This document shows, one piece after another, positions 1-6,530 of a DNA stretch of 12,389 nucleotides. A model generated the notes under the pieces. The model was not told where the DNA came from. It was given only the letters and a program-made list of their open reading frames with translations, and ran no database searches. Source of the stretch: Synechococcaceae bacterium WB8_1B_136 (GTDB taxonomy: Bacteria > Cyanobacteriota > Cyanobacteriia > PCC-6307 > Cyanobiaceae); contig RGNC01000051.1 in assembly GCA_010029175.1 (NCBI GenBank), forward strand, positions 1 to 12,389, read 5' to 3'. The translations under genes and the position numbers were made by a program. Every line of letters starts with the position of its first letter. Within the stretch, counting starts at the first letter, position 1.

Positions 1-587
1 CCGCCCACAAGATGAAGGTGCAGCGCGGCGCCCTGCCGGAGGACGCCGACGCCGGCGGCCGCAACGACAACACCCGCCTCAAGCGCTACATCGCCAAGAC
101 CACGATCAACCCGGCTATCGCCCATGGAATCGACAGCCAGGTGGGCTCGGTGGAGGTGGGCAAGCTGGCGGATCTGGTGCTCTGGAAGCCGGGTTTCTTC
201 GGCGTGAAACCGGAACTGGTGCTCAAGGGTGGCTCCATCGTGTGGGCCCAGATGGGTGATGCCAACGCCTCGATTCCCACCCCAGGCCCGGTGCACGGCC
301 GGCCGATGTTCGCCGCCTTCGGCAAGGCCCTGGCCCCCAGCTGTCTCACGTTTGTGAGCCAGGCCGCCCTCGACGACGACCTGCCACGCCGCCTGGGGCT
401 GCAGCGGGCCTGTGTGCCGGTGCAGAACACCCGCGGCGGCATCAGCAAAGCGGCCATGAAGAACAACAGCGCTCTGCCGAAGGTGGAGGTGGACCCGCAG
501 ACCTATGAAGTGTTCGCCGACGGCGAACTGCTCACCTGTGAGCCGGCCGATGTGCTGCCGATGGCCCAGCGCTATTTCCTGCTCTGA
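1..587 (+). CDS. ureC: Urease subunit alpha, C-terminal third (5' end outside window)
   Basis: This is the C-terminal part (about 194 residues) of the catalytic subunit of urease, which hydrolyses urea to ammonia and carbamate in the cytoplasm. The frame is open at the left edge (first full codon at position 3), so the gene starts upstream. The segments AHKMKVQRG, KRYIAKTTINPAIAHGI, VGSVEVGKLADLVLW, FFGVKPELVLKGG, NASIPTPGPVHGRPMF and the terminal ADVLPMAQRYFLL match UreC block by block as I recall the Klebsiella enzyme. UreC is usually about 570 residues, so the carbamylated lysine and the nickel ligands lie before the window. It ends with TGA at 585-587. It is probably the last gene of a urease operon, because the next gene belongs to a different system after 90 nt. 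Urease supplies nitrogen from urea and is usually under nitrogen control in cyanobacteria. Confidence 0.97.
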   Translation, partial: AHKMKVQRGALPEDADAGGRNDNTRLKRYIAKTTINPAIAHGIDSQVGSVEVGKLADLVLWKPGFFGVKPELVLKGGSIVWAQMGDANASIPTPGPVHGRPMFAAFGKALAPSCLTFVSQAALDDDLPRRLGLQRACVPVQNTRGGISKAAMKNNSALPKVEVDPQTYEVFADGELLTCEPADVLPMAQRYFLL

Positions 588-615
588 AGCCCGCGCCAAC
601 GAAGCCGGTCGTTCC

Positions 616-657
616 GTAGCAATGGTCACCCGGCAGGGCATGGGGGGTCTGCATAGT
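616..657 (+). promoter_or_regulatory. Candidate NtcA-type promoter of the ATP-grasp/transglutaminase operon
   Basis: GTA-gcaatggt-CAC at 616-629 matches the NtcA consensus GTA-N8-TAC with one mismatch. It is followed after exactly 22 nt by CATAGT (652-657), a 4/6 match to TATAAT. Class II NtcA-activated cyanobacterial promoters place a TAN3T -10 box 20-24 nt after the site, so the geometry fits. Transcription would start near 664, giving a short leader before the ATG at 678. The -10 lacks the leading T of TAN3T. The similarity could be chance, and no footprint is available. Confidence 0.4.
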
Positions 658-677
658 CGCGCCACCGCAGCCCCGTT

Positions 678-2144
678 ATGTTCACGGACTACCGGCCCAA
701 CAAGGGCTACGACGAATACTTCAGCGCCAGCGATGAGCCGCGCGAGGCCCTGCGCCCCCTGCTCTCCTCCCTCGGGGCCCTCGGCCTGGAGGAGCTGAAC
801 CGCACCCATGCCGCGGCCGGCATGCTGCTCAAGCGCCTTGGCGCCACCTTCCGCCTCAACAATTCCGGCACCCGTGGCGGCGAGCGCATCCTGCCCTTCG
901 ATCCCCTGCCGCGGCTGATCCGCACCGGCGAATGGCAGCAGCTGGAGCGCGGCCTGATCCAGCGCCTGGAGGCGATCGATCTGTTTCTGGCCGATGTGTA
1001 CGGCGCCCAGCGCATCCTCAACGACGGCGTGATCCCCCGCGAGGACGTGGAGAGCTCCCAGGGCTGGCGGCCCCAGATGCAGGGCTTCCAGCCGCCCCTG
1101 GGCAAGTGGTGCCACGTGTCGGGGCTGGATCTGATCCGCGATGGCCAGGGCAGCTGGCGGGTGCTGGAGGACAACCTGCGCTGCCCTTCCGGAGTGGCCT
1201 ATTTCCTGGAGAACCGGCGCGTGATGAAGCGCATGTTCCCCAGCCTGTTCGCGGGGCCCACGGTGCAGCCGATCGATGCCTACCCCTCCCATCTACTGCA
1301 GACCCTGCGGGATCTCGCCCCCTGGACCGATACGCCCAAGGTGGTGCTGCTCACCCCGGGCGTGTTCAACAGCGCCTACTTCGAACACAGCTACCTCGCC
1401 CAGCAGATGGGCATTCCCCTGGTGGAGGGTCGTGATCTGGCATGCCAGGACGGCCGGGTGTGGATGCGCAGCACGGCAGGACTCGAACCGGTGGATGTGA
1501 TCTACCGCCGCATCGACGACGACTTCCTCGATCCGGCCGTGTTCCGCCCCGATTCGATGCTGGGGGTGCGGGGCCTGATGGAGGTGTACGCCGCCGGACG
1601 GGTGGCCATCGCCAACGCACCCGGCACCGGTGTGGCCGACGACAAGCTCATCTACGCCTACGTGCCGGAGATGGTGCGCTACTACCTCGATGAGGAGCCC
1701 ATCATCGCCAACGTTCCCACTTACCTCTGCTCCCGGCCCGACGACCGGGCCTATGTGCTGGCGCACCTGGGCGAGCTGGTGGTGAAGGCCGTGTCGGAAG
1801 CGGGCGGCTACGGCATGTTGATCGGCCCCCATGCCAGCCCCGGCGAGATCCAGGAATTCGCCGCCAAGATCCAGGCCGATCCGCGCAATTTCATCGCCCA
1901 GCCCACCCTGGAGCTCTCCACGGTGCCCTCGCTCAGCGAGGGCGAGCTCTATCCCTGCCACGTGGATCTGCGGCCCTACGTGCTGCGGGGCCGGGGGGCC
2001 TGGGTGAGCCCCGGCGGCCTCACCCGGGTGGCCCTGCGGCGCGGTTCGCTGGTGGTGAACTCCTCCCAGGGAGGCGGCTGCAAGGACACCTGGATCGTGA
2101 CGGAAGCCGGCGGGCCCGCTGCGGCGGAGGTGCCTGCATGCTGA
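678..2144 (+). CDS. Circularly permuted ATP-grasp family protein (predicted amidoligase)
   Basis: This 488-aa protein belongs to the circularly permuted ATP-grasp family (COG2308), predicted to form amide or peptide bonds through an acyl-phosphate; no member's substrate is established to my knowledge. Visible landmarks are GGERILPFDPLPRLI near residue 75, the metal/ATP-binding-like segment VLEDNLRCPSG (residues 162-172), KVVLLTPGVFNSAYFEHSYL near 220, a conserved YRRIDDDFLDP, ANAPGTGVADDK, VVKAVSEAGGYGMLIGP, and the terminal HVDLRPY and SSQGGGCKDTW segments. Length is normal for the stand-alone family. The ATG at 678 has no clear Shine-Dalgarno sequence, but the protein starts in the usual place. 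Its stop overlaps the start of the alpha-E gene by 7 nt, implying translational coupling. Such genes typically sit with alpha-E and transglutaminase genes, as here. Family assignment is firm; function is inferred. Confidence 0.95.
   Translation: MFTDYRPNKGYDEYFSASDEPREALRPLLSSLGALGLEELNRTHAAAGMLLKRLGATFRLNNSGTRGGERILPFDPLPRLIRTGEWQQLERGLIQRLEAIDLFLADVYGAQRILNDGVIPREDVESSQGWRPQMQGFQPPLGKWCHVSGLDLIRDGQGSWRVLEDNLRCPSGVAYFLENRRVMKRMFPSLFAGPTVQPIDAYPSHLLQTLRDLAPWTDTPKVVLLTPGVFNSAYFEHSYLAQQMGIPLVEGRDLACQDGRVWMRSTAGLEPVDVIYRRIDDDFLDPAVFRPDSMLGVRGLMEVYAAGRVAIANAPGTGVADDKLIYAYVPEMVRYYLDEEPIIANVPTYLCSRPDDRAYVLAHLGELVVKAVSEAGGYGMLIGPHASPGEIQEFAAKIQADPRNFIAQPTLELSTVPSLSEGELYPCHVDLRPYVLRGRGAWVSPGGLTRVALRRGSLVVNSSQGGGCKDTWIVTEAGGPAAAEVPAC
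2126..2130 (+). promoter_or_regulatory. Ribosome binding site of the alpha-E gene, inside the upstream gene
   Basis: GGAGG lies 7 nt before the ATG at 2138 and within the last codons of the ATP-grasp gene. This fixes the alpha-E start and supports coupled translation across the 7-nt overlap. Confidence 0.75.
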
Positions 2145-3124
2145 GCCGCGTTGCCGATTCCCTCTACTGGATCAACCGCTACGTGGAGCGGGCGGAGAAC
2201 ATCTCCCGCTTCGTGGAGGTGAGTGAGGCCATGGCCCTCGACTGCCCACCCGGCAGTGCCGAACCCTGGCTGCCGCTGATCGATGCCAGCGGCGATCGCG
2301 ACCTGTTCGATCAGCTCTACCCCGGGGGCGGCCCCAGCCAGGTGGTGGAGTTCCTGGTGCGGGCGGAGGCCAACCCCAGCAGCATCGTGAACTGCATTGC
2401 CTTCGCCCGCGAAAACGCCCGCCAGATCCGCGATGTGATCACCACGGAAATGTGGGAGCAGATCAACGGGCTCTACTGGACCCTGCTGGAGAACGAGGGC
2501 TTCTGGCACCAGCCACCTCAGGAGCAGCTGCGGGAGATCCGGCGTGGCTGCCAGCTGTTCTATGGCGTCACCGACGCCACCCTCAGCCGCGATCTCTCCT
2601 GGCAATTCAGCCGCCTGGGGCGCCTGATCGAGCGGGCCGACAAGACCACCCGCATCCTCGATGTGAAGTACTTCCTGCTGCTGCCCAGCCCGGAGGAGGT
2701 GGGCGGGGTGCTCGATGAGCTGCAGTGGATCTCCCTGCTGCGCAGCGCCGGCGCCTACCAGATGTTCCGCCAGGCCGAGCTGGGGGTGATCGCCCCCAAG
2801 GCCGTGGCCGCCTTCCTGCTGCTGGATCCGGTGTTCCCCCGCTCCGTGCGCTACTGCCTCGAGCGGATCCACGACACCCTCAAGCTTGTGGGAGGCCGCT
2901 CCCTGCCCGGTGCCCCCGACAACCTGGAATGCCTCAGTGGCCTCACCCTGGCCCGCTGGAGCTACACCCCCATCAACGACCTGATGGCCGGCGGCCTGCA
3001 CGAGGCGATCGACGCCCTGCAGAGCGATCTCAATACCCTGCATCAGCTGATCCACGAGCGCTACTTCGTGGTCGCCAGCCCCGTTTCGGCCTCCAGTACA
3101 GACCTGGCATGCGCGCCCGCCTGA
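2138..3124 (+). CDS. Alpha-E domain protein (DUF403)
   Basis: This 328-aa protein is of the alpha-E family (DUF403, COG2307), an all-helical domain of unknown biochemistry named for conserved glutamates. The diagnostic N-terminus LSRVADSLYWINRYVERAEN is present, followed by ENARQIRDVITTEMWEQIN, FSRLGRLIERADKTTRILD and a Leu/Arg-rich C-terminal half ending near HERYFVVASP. It has no signal peptide or membrane segment, so it should be cytosolic. The family nearly always accompanies the permuted ATP-grasp protein, sometimes as one polypeptide, and is thought to assist it. The 7-nt overlap upstream and 16-nt overlap with the transglutaminase gene downstream mark one operon. Length and start are as expected for the family. 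Confidence 0.95.
   Translation: MLSRVADSLYWINRYVERAENISRFVEVSEAMALDCPPGSAEPWLPLIDASGDRDLFDQLYPGGGPSQVVEFLVRAEANPSSIVNCIAFARENARQIRDVITTEMWEQINGLYWTLLENEGFWHQPPQEQLREIRRGCQLFYGVTDATLSRDLSWQFSRLGRLIERADKTTRILDVKYFLLLPSPEEVGGVLDELQWISLLRSAGAYQMFRQAELGVIAPKAVAAFLLLDPVFPRSVRYCLERIHDTLKLVGGRSLPGAPDNLECLSGLTLARWSYTPINDLMAGGLHEAIDALQSDLNTLHQLIHERYFVVASPVSASSTDLACAPA
2292..2299. repeat. HIP1 palindrome GCGATCGC
   Basis: This is a perfect copy of the highly iterated palindrome that is over-represented in many cyanobacterial genomes. It lies inside the alpha-E gene. A single copy is only weak taxonomic evidence. Confidence 0.6.
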
Positions 3125-3996
3125 TCCACCGGTTCCACTACCACTACAGCAAGCCCGTGCTGCTGGGGCCCCATCGCTTCTGCCTGCGGCCCCGGCCCCA
3201 GGGGTTCCAGCGGCTGATGGACTTCCGCCTGGAGGTGAGCCCCAATCCGAGTCAGCTCTACGACCTGCTGGCGGCCGGGGGCGACACGATCACCCGGGCT
3301 CGCTTCCTGGGGGAAACCGACAGCTTCACCGTGGTTGCCAGCAGCGAGGTGGAAACCTTCACGCCGCCGCTGGTGGAGGCCTGCCTGGATGAGGACATGG
3401 ACCGTCTGCCGCTGAGCATCGGCCGACTCAACGGCGACCTGCTCAGCAACCTGCAGGGCTGGCTGCCCAACGGCCAGCACGATGCGGCGGCGGTGGACCT
3501 GGCCCAGGAGGCCCTGATGGGCAGCGACCAGCGCAGCCTCACCTTCCTGCAACAGCTGATCGAGATCATTCAAGACCGTGTGAAGTACACCCAGCGGCAT
3601 GTGGGCCCGGCCTGGCCGGCGGGGCGAACCCTCAAGGAGCGGGTGGGGTCCTGCCGCGACCTGGCGATGCTGATGATCGAGTGCTGCCGCAGCGTTGGGC
3701 TGCCGGCACGCTTTGTGAGCGGCTATCACCTGGTGGAACCGAAACCCGAGCGCTACGACCTGCACGCCTGGACGGAGGTGTACCTGCAGGGGGCCGGCTG
3801 GCGTGGCTTCGATGCCAGCGGCAAGGGTGCGGTCGACGACCGCTACATCCCCGTTGCCAGCTCCTCAAAATCCGATCTCACCGCCGCCGTGAGCGGCAGT
3901 TTCTCCGGTCCGCCCGGGGTGAAGAGCACCCTGGACTGGGAGATTGAAGCCGAGATCCTCGATGCGCTGAGCGCGCCCCTGCTGAGCGGCCACTGA
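3109..3996 (+). CDS. Transglutaminase-like cysteine protease family protein
   Basis: This 295-aa protein has a bacterial transglutaminase N-terminal beta region (about residues 1-90, starting MRARLIHRFHYHYSKPV) and a transglutaminase-like core (COG1305). The triad is complete: Cys182 in VGSCRDLAM, His219 in DLHAWTEVYL, and Asp235 in WRGFDAS, with normal family spacing. Bacterial relatives may act as peptidases, amidases or transferases; the substrate here is unknown. The ATG at 3109 was chosen because the protein then begins with the conserved N-terminal region. The frame stays open upstream to 2725, but that stretch lies inside the alpha-E gene and looks like its shadow. It overlaps the alpha-E gene by 16 nt, so it is probably co-translated. 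It has no signal peptide and is likely cytosolic, where it could cleave or transfer the product of the ATP-grasp partner. Confidence 0.94.
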   Translation: MRARLIHRFHYHYSKPVLLGPHRFCLRPRPQGFQRLMDFRLEVSPNPSQLYDLLAAGGDTITRARFLGETDSFTVVASSEVETFTPPLVEACLDEDMDRLPLSIGRLNGDLLSNLQGWLPNGQHDAAAVDLAQEALMGSDQRSLTFLQQLIEIIQDRVKYTQRHVGPAWPAGRTLKERVGSCRDLAMLMIECCRSVGLPARFVSGYHLVEPKPERYDLHAWTEVYLQGAGWRGFDASGKGAVDDRYIPVASSSKSDLTAAVSGSFSGPPGVKSTLDWEIEAEILDALSAPLLSGH

Positions 3997-4035
3997 GCTG
4001 GGACGTCTTCCCCACCAGAGCGGAGCCCGCCATCG

Positions 4036-4049
4036 GTAGCAACCGCTGC
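4036..4049 (+). promoter_or_regulatory. Possible NtcA half-consensus site between transglutaminase and DUF2126 genes
   Basis: GTA-gcaaccgc-TGC differs from GTA-N8-TAC at one base and starts with the same GTAGC as the sites at 616 and 7195. No -10-like hexamer is found 20-24 nt downstream. It lies in the only sizeable gap (77 nt, 3997-4073) of this operon. It is weak alone and is recorded because of the sequence shared with the other intergenic sites. Confidence 0.2.
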
Positions 4050-4073
4050 ACCCCCGGGGCCGGGCAGCGCGCG

Positions 4074-6182
4074 ATGACGGGAGCCATCTCTCCGCGGCAG
4101 CCACCTGCCATGACCGCCACAGCCGCTGCCACTGCCACCGCCACTGCCACCGCCGCTACCACCGCCGCTGCCCTCGAGGCGCGGCTGGAGGCCGCCGGCA
4201 TCAGCCTCACCATGGGCGGCGAGCCCACCCTGGTGCCGATCGACCCCCAGGGGGCCGAGTGGAGCGTGGCCGCCGATGGGCCCACCAAGCTGCGCTACGC
4301 CAGGGCCCTGGCGGCCGAACTGCAGCGCGTCGCCTGGCCCGGCAGCACCCTGCTCTACTGCCCCGGCAAGCGCTACGACGGCGAGGTGAACCCCCGCTGG
4401 GCCCTGCGGCTGATCACTGGACCCCAGGAGCAGCCGGTGGTGGCCTGGCCCCACGACCAGGTGGACAGCGACTCGGCGGGTCGTGCAGCCGATGGCGGTC
4501 TTCCCACGCCGGAGCAGGCCGAGGCGCTGCTCCACAGCCTGGGCACCAAGCTCGATCTGGCGGTGCAGCCGCTGCCCCTGCGCGATCCACAGGAGCCCGG
4601 ACGCCGTGTTTGGGCGGTGCCGCTCTCCTGCGAGGAGGGCCGCTGGCAAACCCTGGCCTGGCCCCTGCAGGAGAAGCTGCGCGAGCTGATCCCCGCCCAG
4701 GGCCCGGCCGGCCTGCGGCTGCCGCTGCAGCACTTCCCCGCGCAGGCCCTGCGCCAGGTGCTCACCCTGGAACTGGATGCCGAGGGCTGGGGCCTGTTCC
4801 TGCCACCCCTGAGCCGCGAGCCCCTGGAGCAGCTGCTGCAGCTGCTGGCCGCCGCCAGTGGTGAATGGCGCAAGCCGGAGCTGAGCGGTGTGCTGCCCTA
4901 CGACACCGCTGATCATTGGCAGGTGCTCGGCCTGACAGCCGATCCGGGGGTGCTGGAGGTGAACCTGCCGGTGTGTGCCAGCTGGCAGGCCTACGCCGAC
5001 TGGATCGAGCGGCTGGAGCAGGCCGGTGCGGCGGTGGGGCTGCGCAGCTGGAAGCAGGCGTGCCAGCGCAGCGAAGGCACTGGTGGCGGCAACCACCTGC
5101 TCTGGGGCGGCCCGAACCTGGAGCAGAACCCATTTTTCAGCCGGCCAGCCTGGCTGGTGGGGATCCTGCGCTACTGGCAGCACCACCCGAGCCTGGCCTA
5201 CCTGTTCAGCGGCCGCAGTGTCGGCCCGGCCTCCCAGGCGCCGCGGCCCGATGAGGGCTCAGCCAGCCTGCTGGATCTGGAGCTGGCCCACCACACCCTG
5301 GAGCAGCTTCCGGCCGGCGACCAGCGCGTGCCGATCGGTGAAACCCTGCGCCATCTGCACGCCGATCGCAGCGGCAACACCCACCGCAGCGAGATCAGCC
5401 TCGACAAGTTCTGGAACCCCGCTTGGGCGGCGGGCTGCCAGGGCCTGCTGGAGTTCCGGGCCCTGGAATCCCTGCCCCATCACCAGTGGACCAGTGCCGT
5501 GGCCCTGCTCTGGCGGGCCCTGGCGGTGCGGCTGCTGAATCCCGACCACCGCCCCACGGCCCTGAGGCCCTGGGGCGAGGCCCTGAGCGATCGGGCCATG
5601 CTCCCCAGCGAGCTCTGGGCCGACCTGGAGCAGGTGCTGGCCGAGCTGGCCGCCGATGGTCTGCCCCTGGATCCGGAGCCGTTCCGGCAGACCTGGGCGT
5701 GGCGCTTTCCGGTGCTGCTGCACTGGCGCGACGGCGAGGCGGAGCTGACCATCCGCCAGGCGCTCGAGCCCTGGCCACTGCTGTGCGACACGCCGGTGGA
5801 GGGGGGCAGCACCAGCCGCTTCGTGGACAGCTCGCTGCGGCGCTTCGAGCTGATCAGCACCCCGGCCTTCCGCCAGGGCTACCGGCTGCAGCTGCAGGGG
5901 CGGCCGCTGCCGCTACCGGACGAGGGCCCGCGGGCGGTGCGCTTCCGCCAGGAGGCCCTGTTTCCCTGCCTGCACCCCTGCCTGGCCAACCATGTGCCGC
6001 TGCGGCTGGATCTGTTGGACAACGGCCAGGACGCGCCGCTGCAGAGCTGGCAGCTGTGGAACGAGTCGGCCGGTTTTGAGGCCCTCACCGAACAGGCCGG
6101 CGCCCCTGGGCCGGCGGGGAGCGCCACCACAGCGCTGCGGGGGGCCTTCGCCACGGCCTGCAGCCTGGATCTGCGGCTGTGA
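4074..6182 (+). CDS. DUF2126 family protein (stand-alone)
   Basis: This protein of up to 702 aa matches DUF2126 (COG4196), a large domain of unknown function usually fused behind a transglutaminase domain in proteins of about 1100 aa. Conserved blocks are LTMGGEPTLV with GPTKLRYA, YCPGKRYDGEVNPRWAL, EGTGGGNHLLWGG, FFSRPAWLVGILRYWQHHPS followed by LAYLFSGRSVGP and SQAPRPDEG, RHLHADRSGNTHRSEISLDK, and GLLEFRALESLPHHQW. All lie in family order, so the domain looks complete. Here it follows a separate transglutaminase gene after 77 nt, so the usual fusion is split. The N-terminus is an Ala/Thr repeat. Starts at 4074 and 4110 (690 aa) are both possible, neither has a good Shine-Dalgarno sequence, and neither affects the domain. 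It presumably works with the three upstream proteins. Confidence 0.9.
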   Translation: MTGAISPRQPPAMTATAAATATATATAATTAAALEARLEAAGISLTMGGEPTLVPIDPQGAEWSVAADGPTKLRYARALAAELQRVAWPGSTLLYCPGKRYDGEVNPRWALRLITGPQEQPVVAWPHDQVDSDSAGRAADGGLPTPEQAEALLHSLGTKLDLAVQPLPLRDPQEPGRRVWAVPLSCEEGRWQTLAWPLQEKLRELIPAQGPAGLRLPLQHFPAQALRQVLTLELDAEGWGLFLPPLSREPLEQLLQLLAAASGEWRKPELSGVLPYDTADHWQVLGLTADPGVLEVNLPVCASWQAYADWIERLEQAGAAVGLRSWKQACQRSEGTGGGNHLLWGGPNLEQNPFFSRPAWLVGILRYWQHHPSLAYLFSGRSVGPASQAPRPDEGSASLLDLELAHHTLEQLPAGDQRVPIGETLRHLHADRSGNTHRSEISLDKFWNPAWAAGCQGLLEFRALESLPHHQWTSAVALLWRALAVRLLNPDHRPTALRPWGEALSDRAMLPSELWADLEQVLAELAADGLPLDPEPFRQTWAWRFPVLLHWRDGEAELTIRQALEPWPLLCDTPVEGGSTSRFVDSSLRRFELISTPAFRQGYRLQLQGRPLPLPDEGPRAVRFRQEALFPCLHPCLANHVPLRLDLLDNGQDAPLQSWQLWNESAGFEALTEQAGAPGPAGSATTALRGAFATACSLDLRL
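4116..4163 (+). repeat. Short tandem repeat encoding an Ala/Thr tract
   Basis: A degenerate 6/12-bp unit (GCCACT GCCACC) is repeated about four times near the start of the DUF2126 gene and encodes alternating Ala-Thr. It may be slippage-prone. All units are multiples of 3, so length change would keep the frame. The encoded tract is probably an unstructured N-terminal extension. Confidence 0.75.
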
Positions 6183-6215
6183 TCGCAGGGCAAAACTTCA
6201 GCTTTGGTTCAACAG

Positions 6216-6237
6216 GCTCACGTTTGATTGCGTGAGC
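6216..6237 (+). terminator. Candidate hairpin downstream of the DUF2126 gene
   Basis: GCTCACG and CGTGAGC form a perfect 7-bp stem around an 8-nt loop, 33 nt after the DUF2126 stop. It is followed by AAAGAC, not a T-run, so it is not a classical intrinsic terminator. It could instead be an operator palindrome or an mRNA-end stabiliser. Confidence 0.35.
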
Positions 6238-6251
6238 AAAGACACACATGC

Positions 6252-6266
6252 CAGCGGGATCCGCTG
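6252..6266 (+). repeat. Second short inverted repeat in the 6183-6299 gap
   Basis: CAGCGG-GAT-CCGCTG is a perfect 6-bp stem with a 3-nt loop, followed by CGTTCT, a poor T-tract. Its role is unknown; it is a possible weak terminator or operator. Confidence 0.3.
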
Positions 6267-6299
6267 CGTTCTAGACACGGAATAGTTCGGAGCTGAGCG

Positions 6300-6518
6300 A
6301 TGGGGAACACCCTGCACCTGGACACCCTCCACCTGGTTGGGCTCACCGGCAATGGCTGCCGGATCGCCCGCGATGGCGGCGGTGGCTACGTGGTGAACCC
6401 CAGCGCCGATCAGGACAACTGGCAGCGGGTGGCCAACCTGCCTGCCGCCTATGCGGTGTGCGAGCGCTTCGACAGCCGCGCCTCCCTGGCTCTGCCCCGC
6501 TGGCGCGAACAGGCCTGA
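6300..6518 (+). CDS. Small hypothetical protein, 72 aa
   Basis: I do not recognise this protein. It is soluble-looking, with no signal peptide or membrane segment, and begins MGNTLHLDTLHLVGLTGNG. It contains GGGGYVVNP in the first half and an acidic/aromatic middle (SADQDNWQRV), and ends RWREQA. The ATG is supported by GGAG at 6289-6292, 7 nt upstream. Its third-position G/C bias resembles its neighbours, which supports a real gene. It is probably a separate transcription unit, because 117 nt with two hairpins precede it. Its TGA (6516-6518) lies one base from the stop of the convergent cupin gene. It may be specific to picocyanobacteria, but that is a guess. Confidence 0.65.
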   Translation: MGNTLHLDTLHLVGLTGNGCRIARDGGGGYVVNPSADQDNWQRVANLPAAYAVCERFDSRASLALPRWREQA

Positions 6519-6530
6519 GCTACCAGCTCA
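6516..6530. terminator. Hairpin spanning the two convergent stop codons
   Basis: TGAGCT-ACC-AGCTCA is a perfect 6-bp stem with a 3-nt loop. It contains the TGA of the 72-aa gene and, on the minus strand, the TAG of the cupin gene. There is no T-run on either side, so termination is unproven. It may block convergent read-through or be incidental. Confidence 0.3.

Larger units (their letters stand above)
6183..6299. other. Intergenic region with two hairpins before the 72-aa gene
   Basis: This 117-nt gap is noticeably richer in A+T than its surroundings and contains two perfect inverted repeats: a 7-bp stem (6216-6237) and a 6-bp stem (6252-6266). A promoter for the 72-aa gene should lie here, but I cannot name a convincing -10/-35 pair. 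The Shine-Dalgarno sequence of the next gene is GGAG at 6289-6292. Confidence 0.55.

Noticed and set aside
1976..3055. Long open frame on the minus strand (359 codons)
   Set aside because: It lies antisense to the ATP-grasp and alpha-E genes, is Gln/His/Gly-rich with no recognisable family, and is a typical shadow in GC-rich DNA.
2725..3108. Upstream in-frame extension of the transglutaminase gene
   Set aside because: The Arg/Pro-rich sequence overlaps the well-supported alpha-E gene, and the conserved transglutaminase N-terminus begins at 3109.
4116..4163. Tandem repeat considered as a CRISPR or regulatory repeat
   Set aside because: Units are only 6-12 bp with no spacers and are in frame with the DUF2126 coding sequence.
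3843..5186. Long open frame on the minus strand (447 codons)
   Set aside because: It is antisense to the transglutaminase and DUF2126 genes, whose conserved blocks are unambiguous; its Gly-Ser repeat is just the complement of the Ala-Thr repeat.
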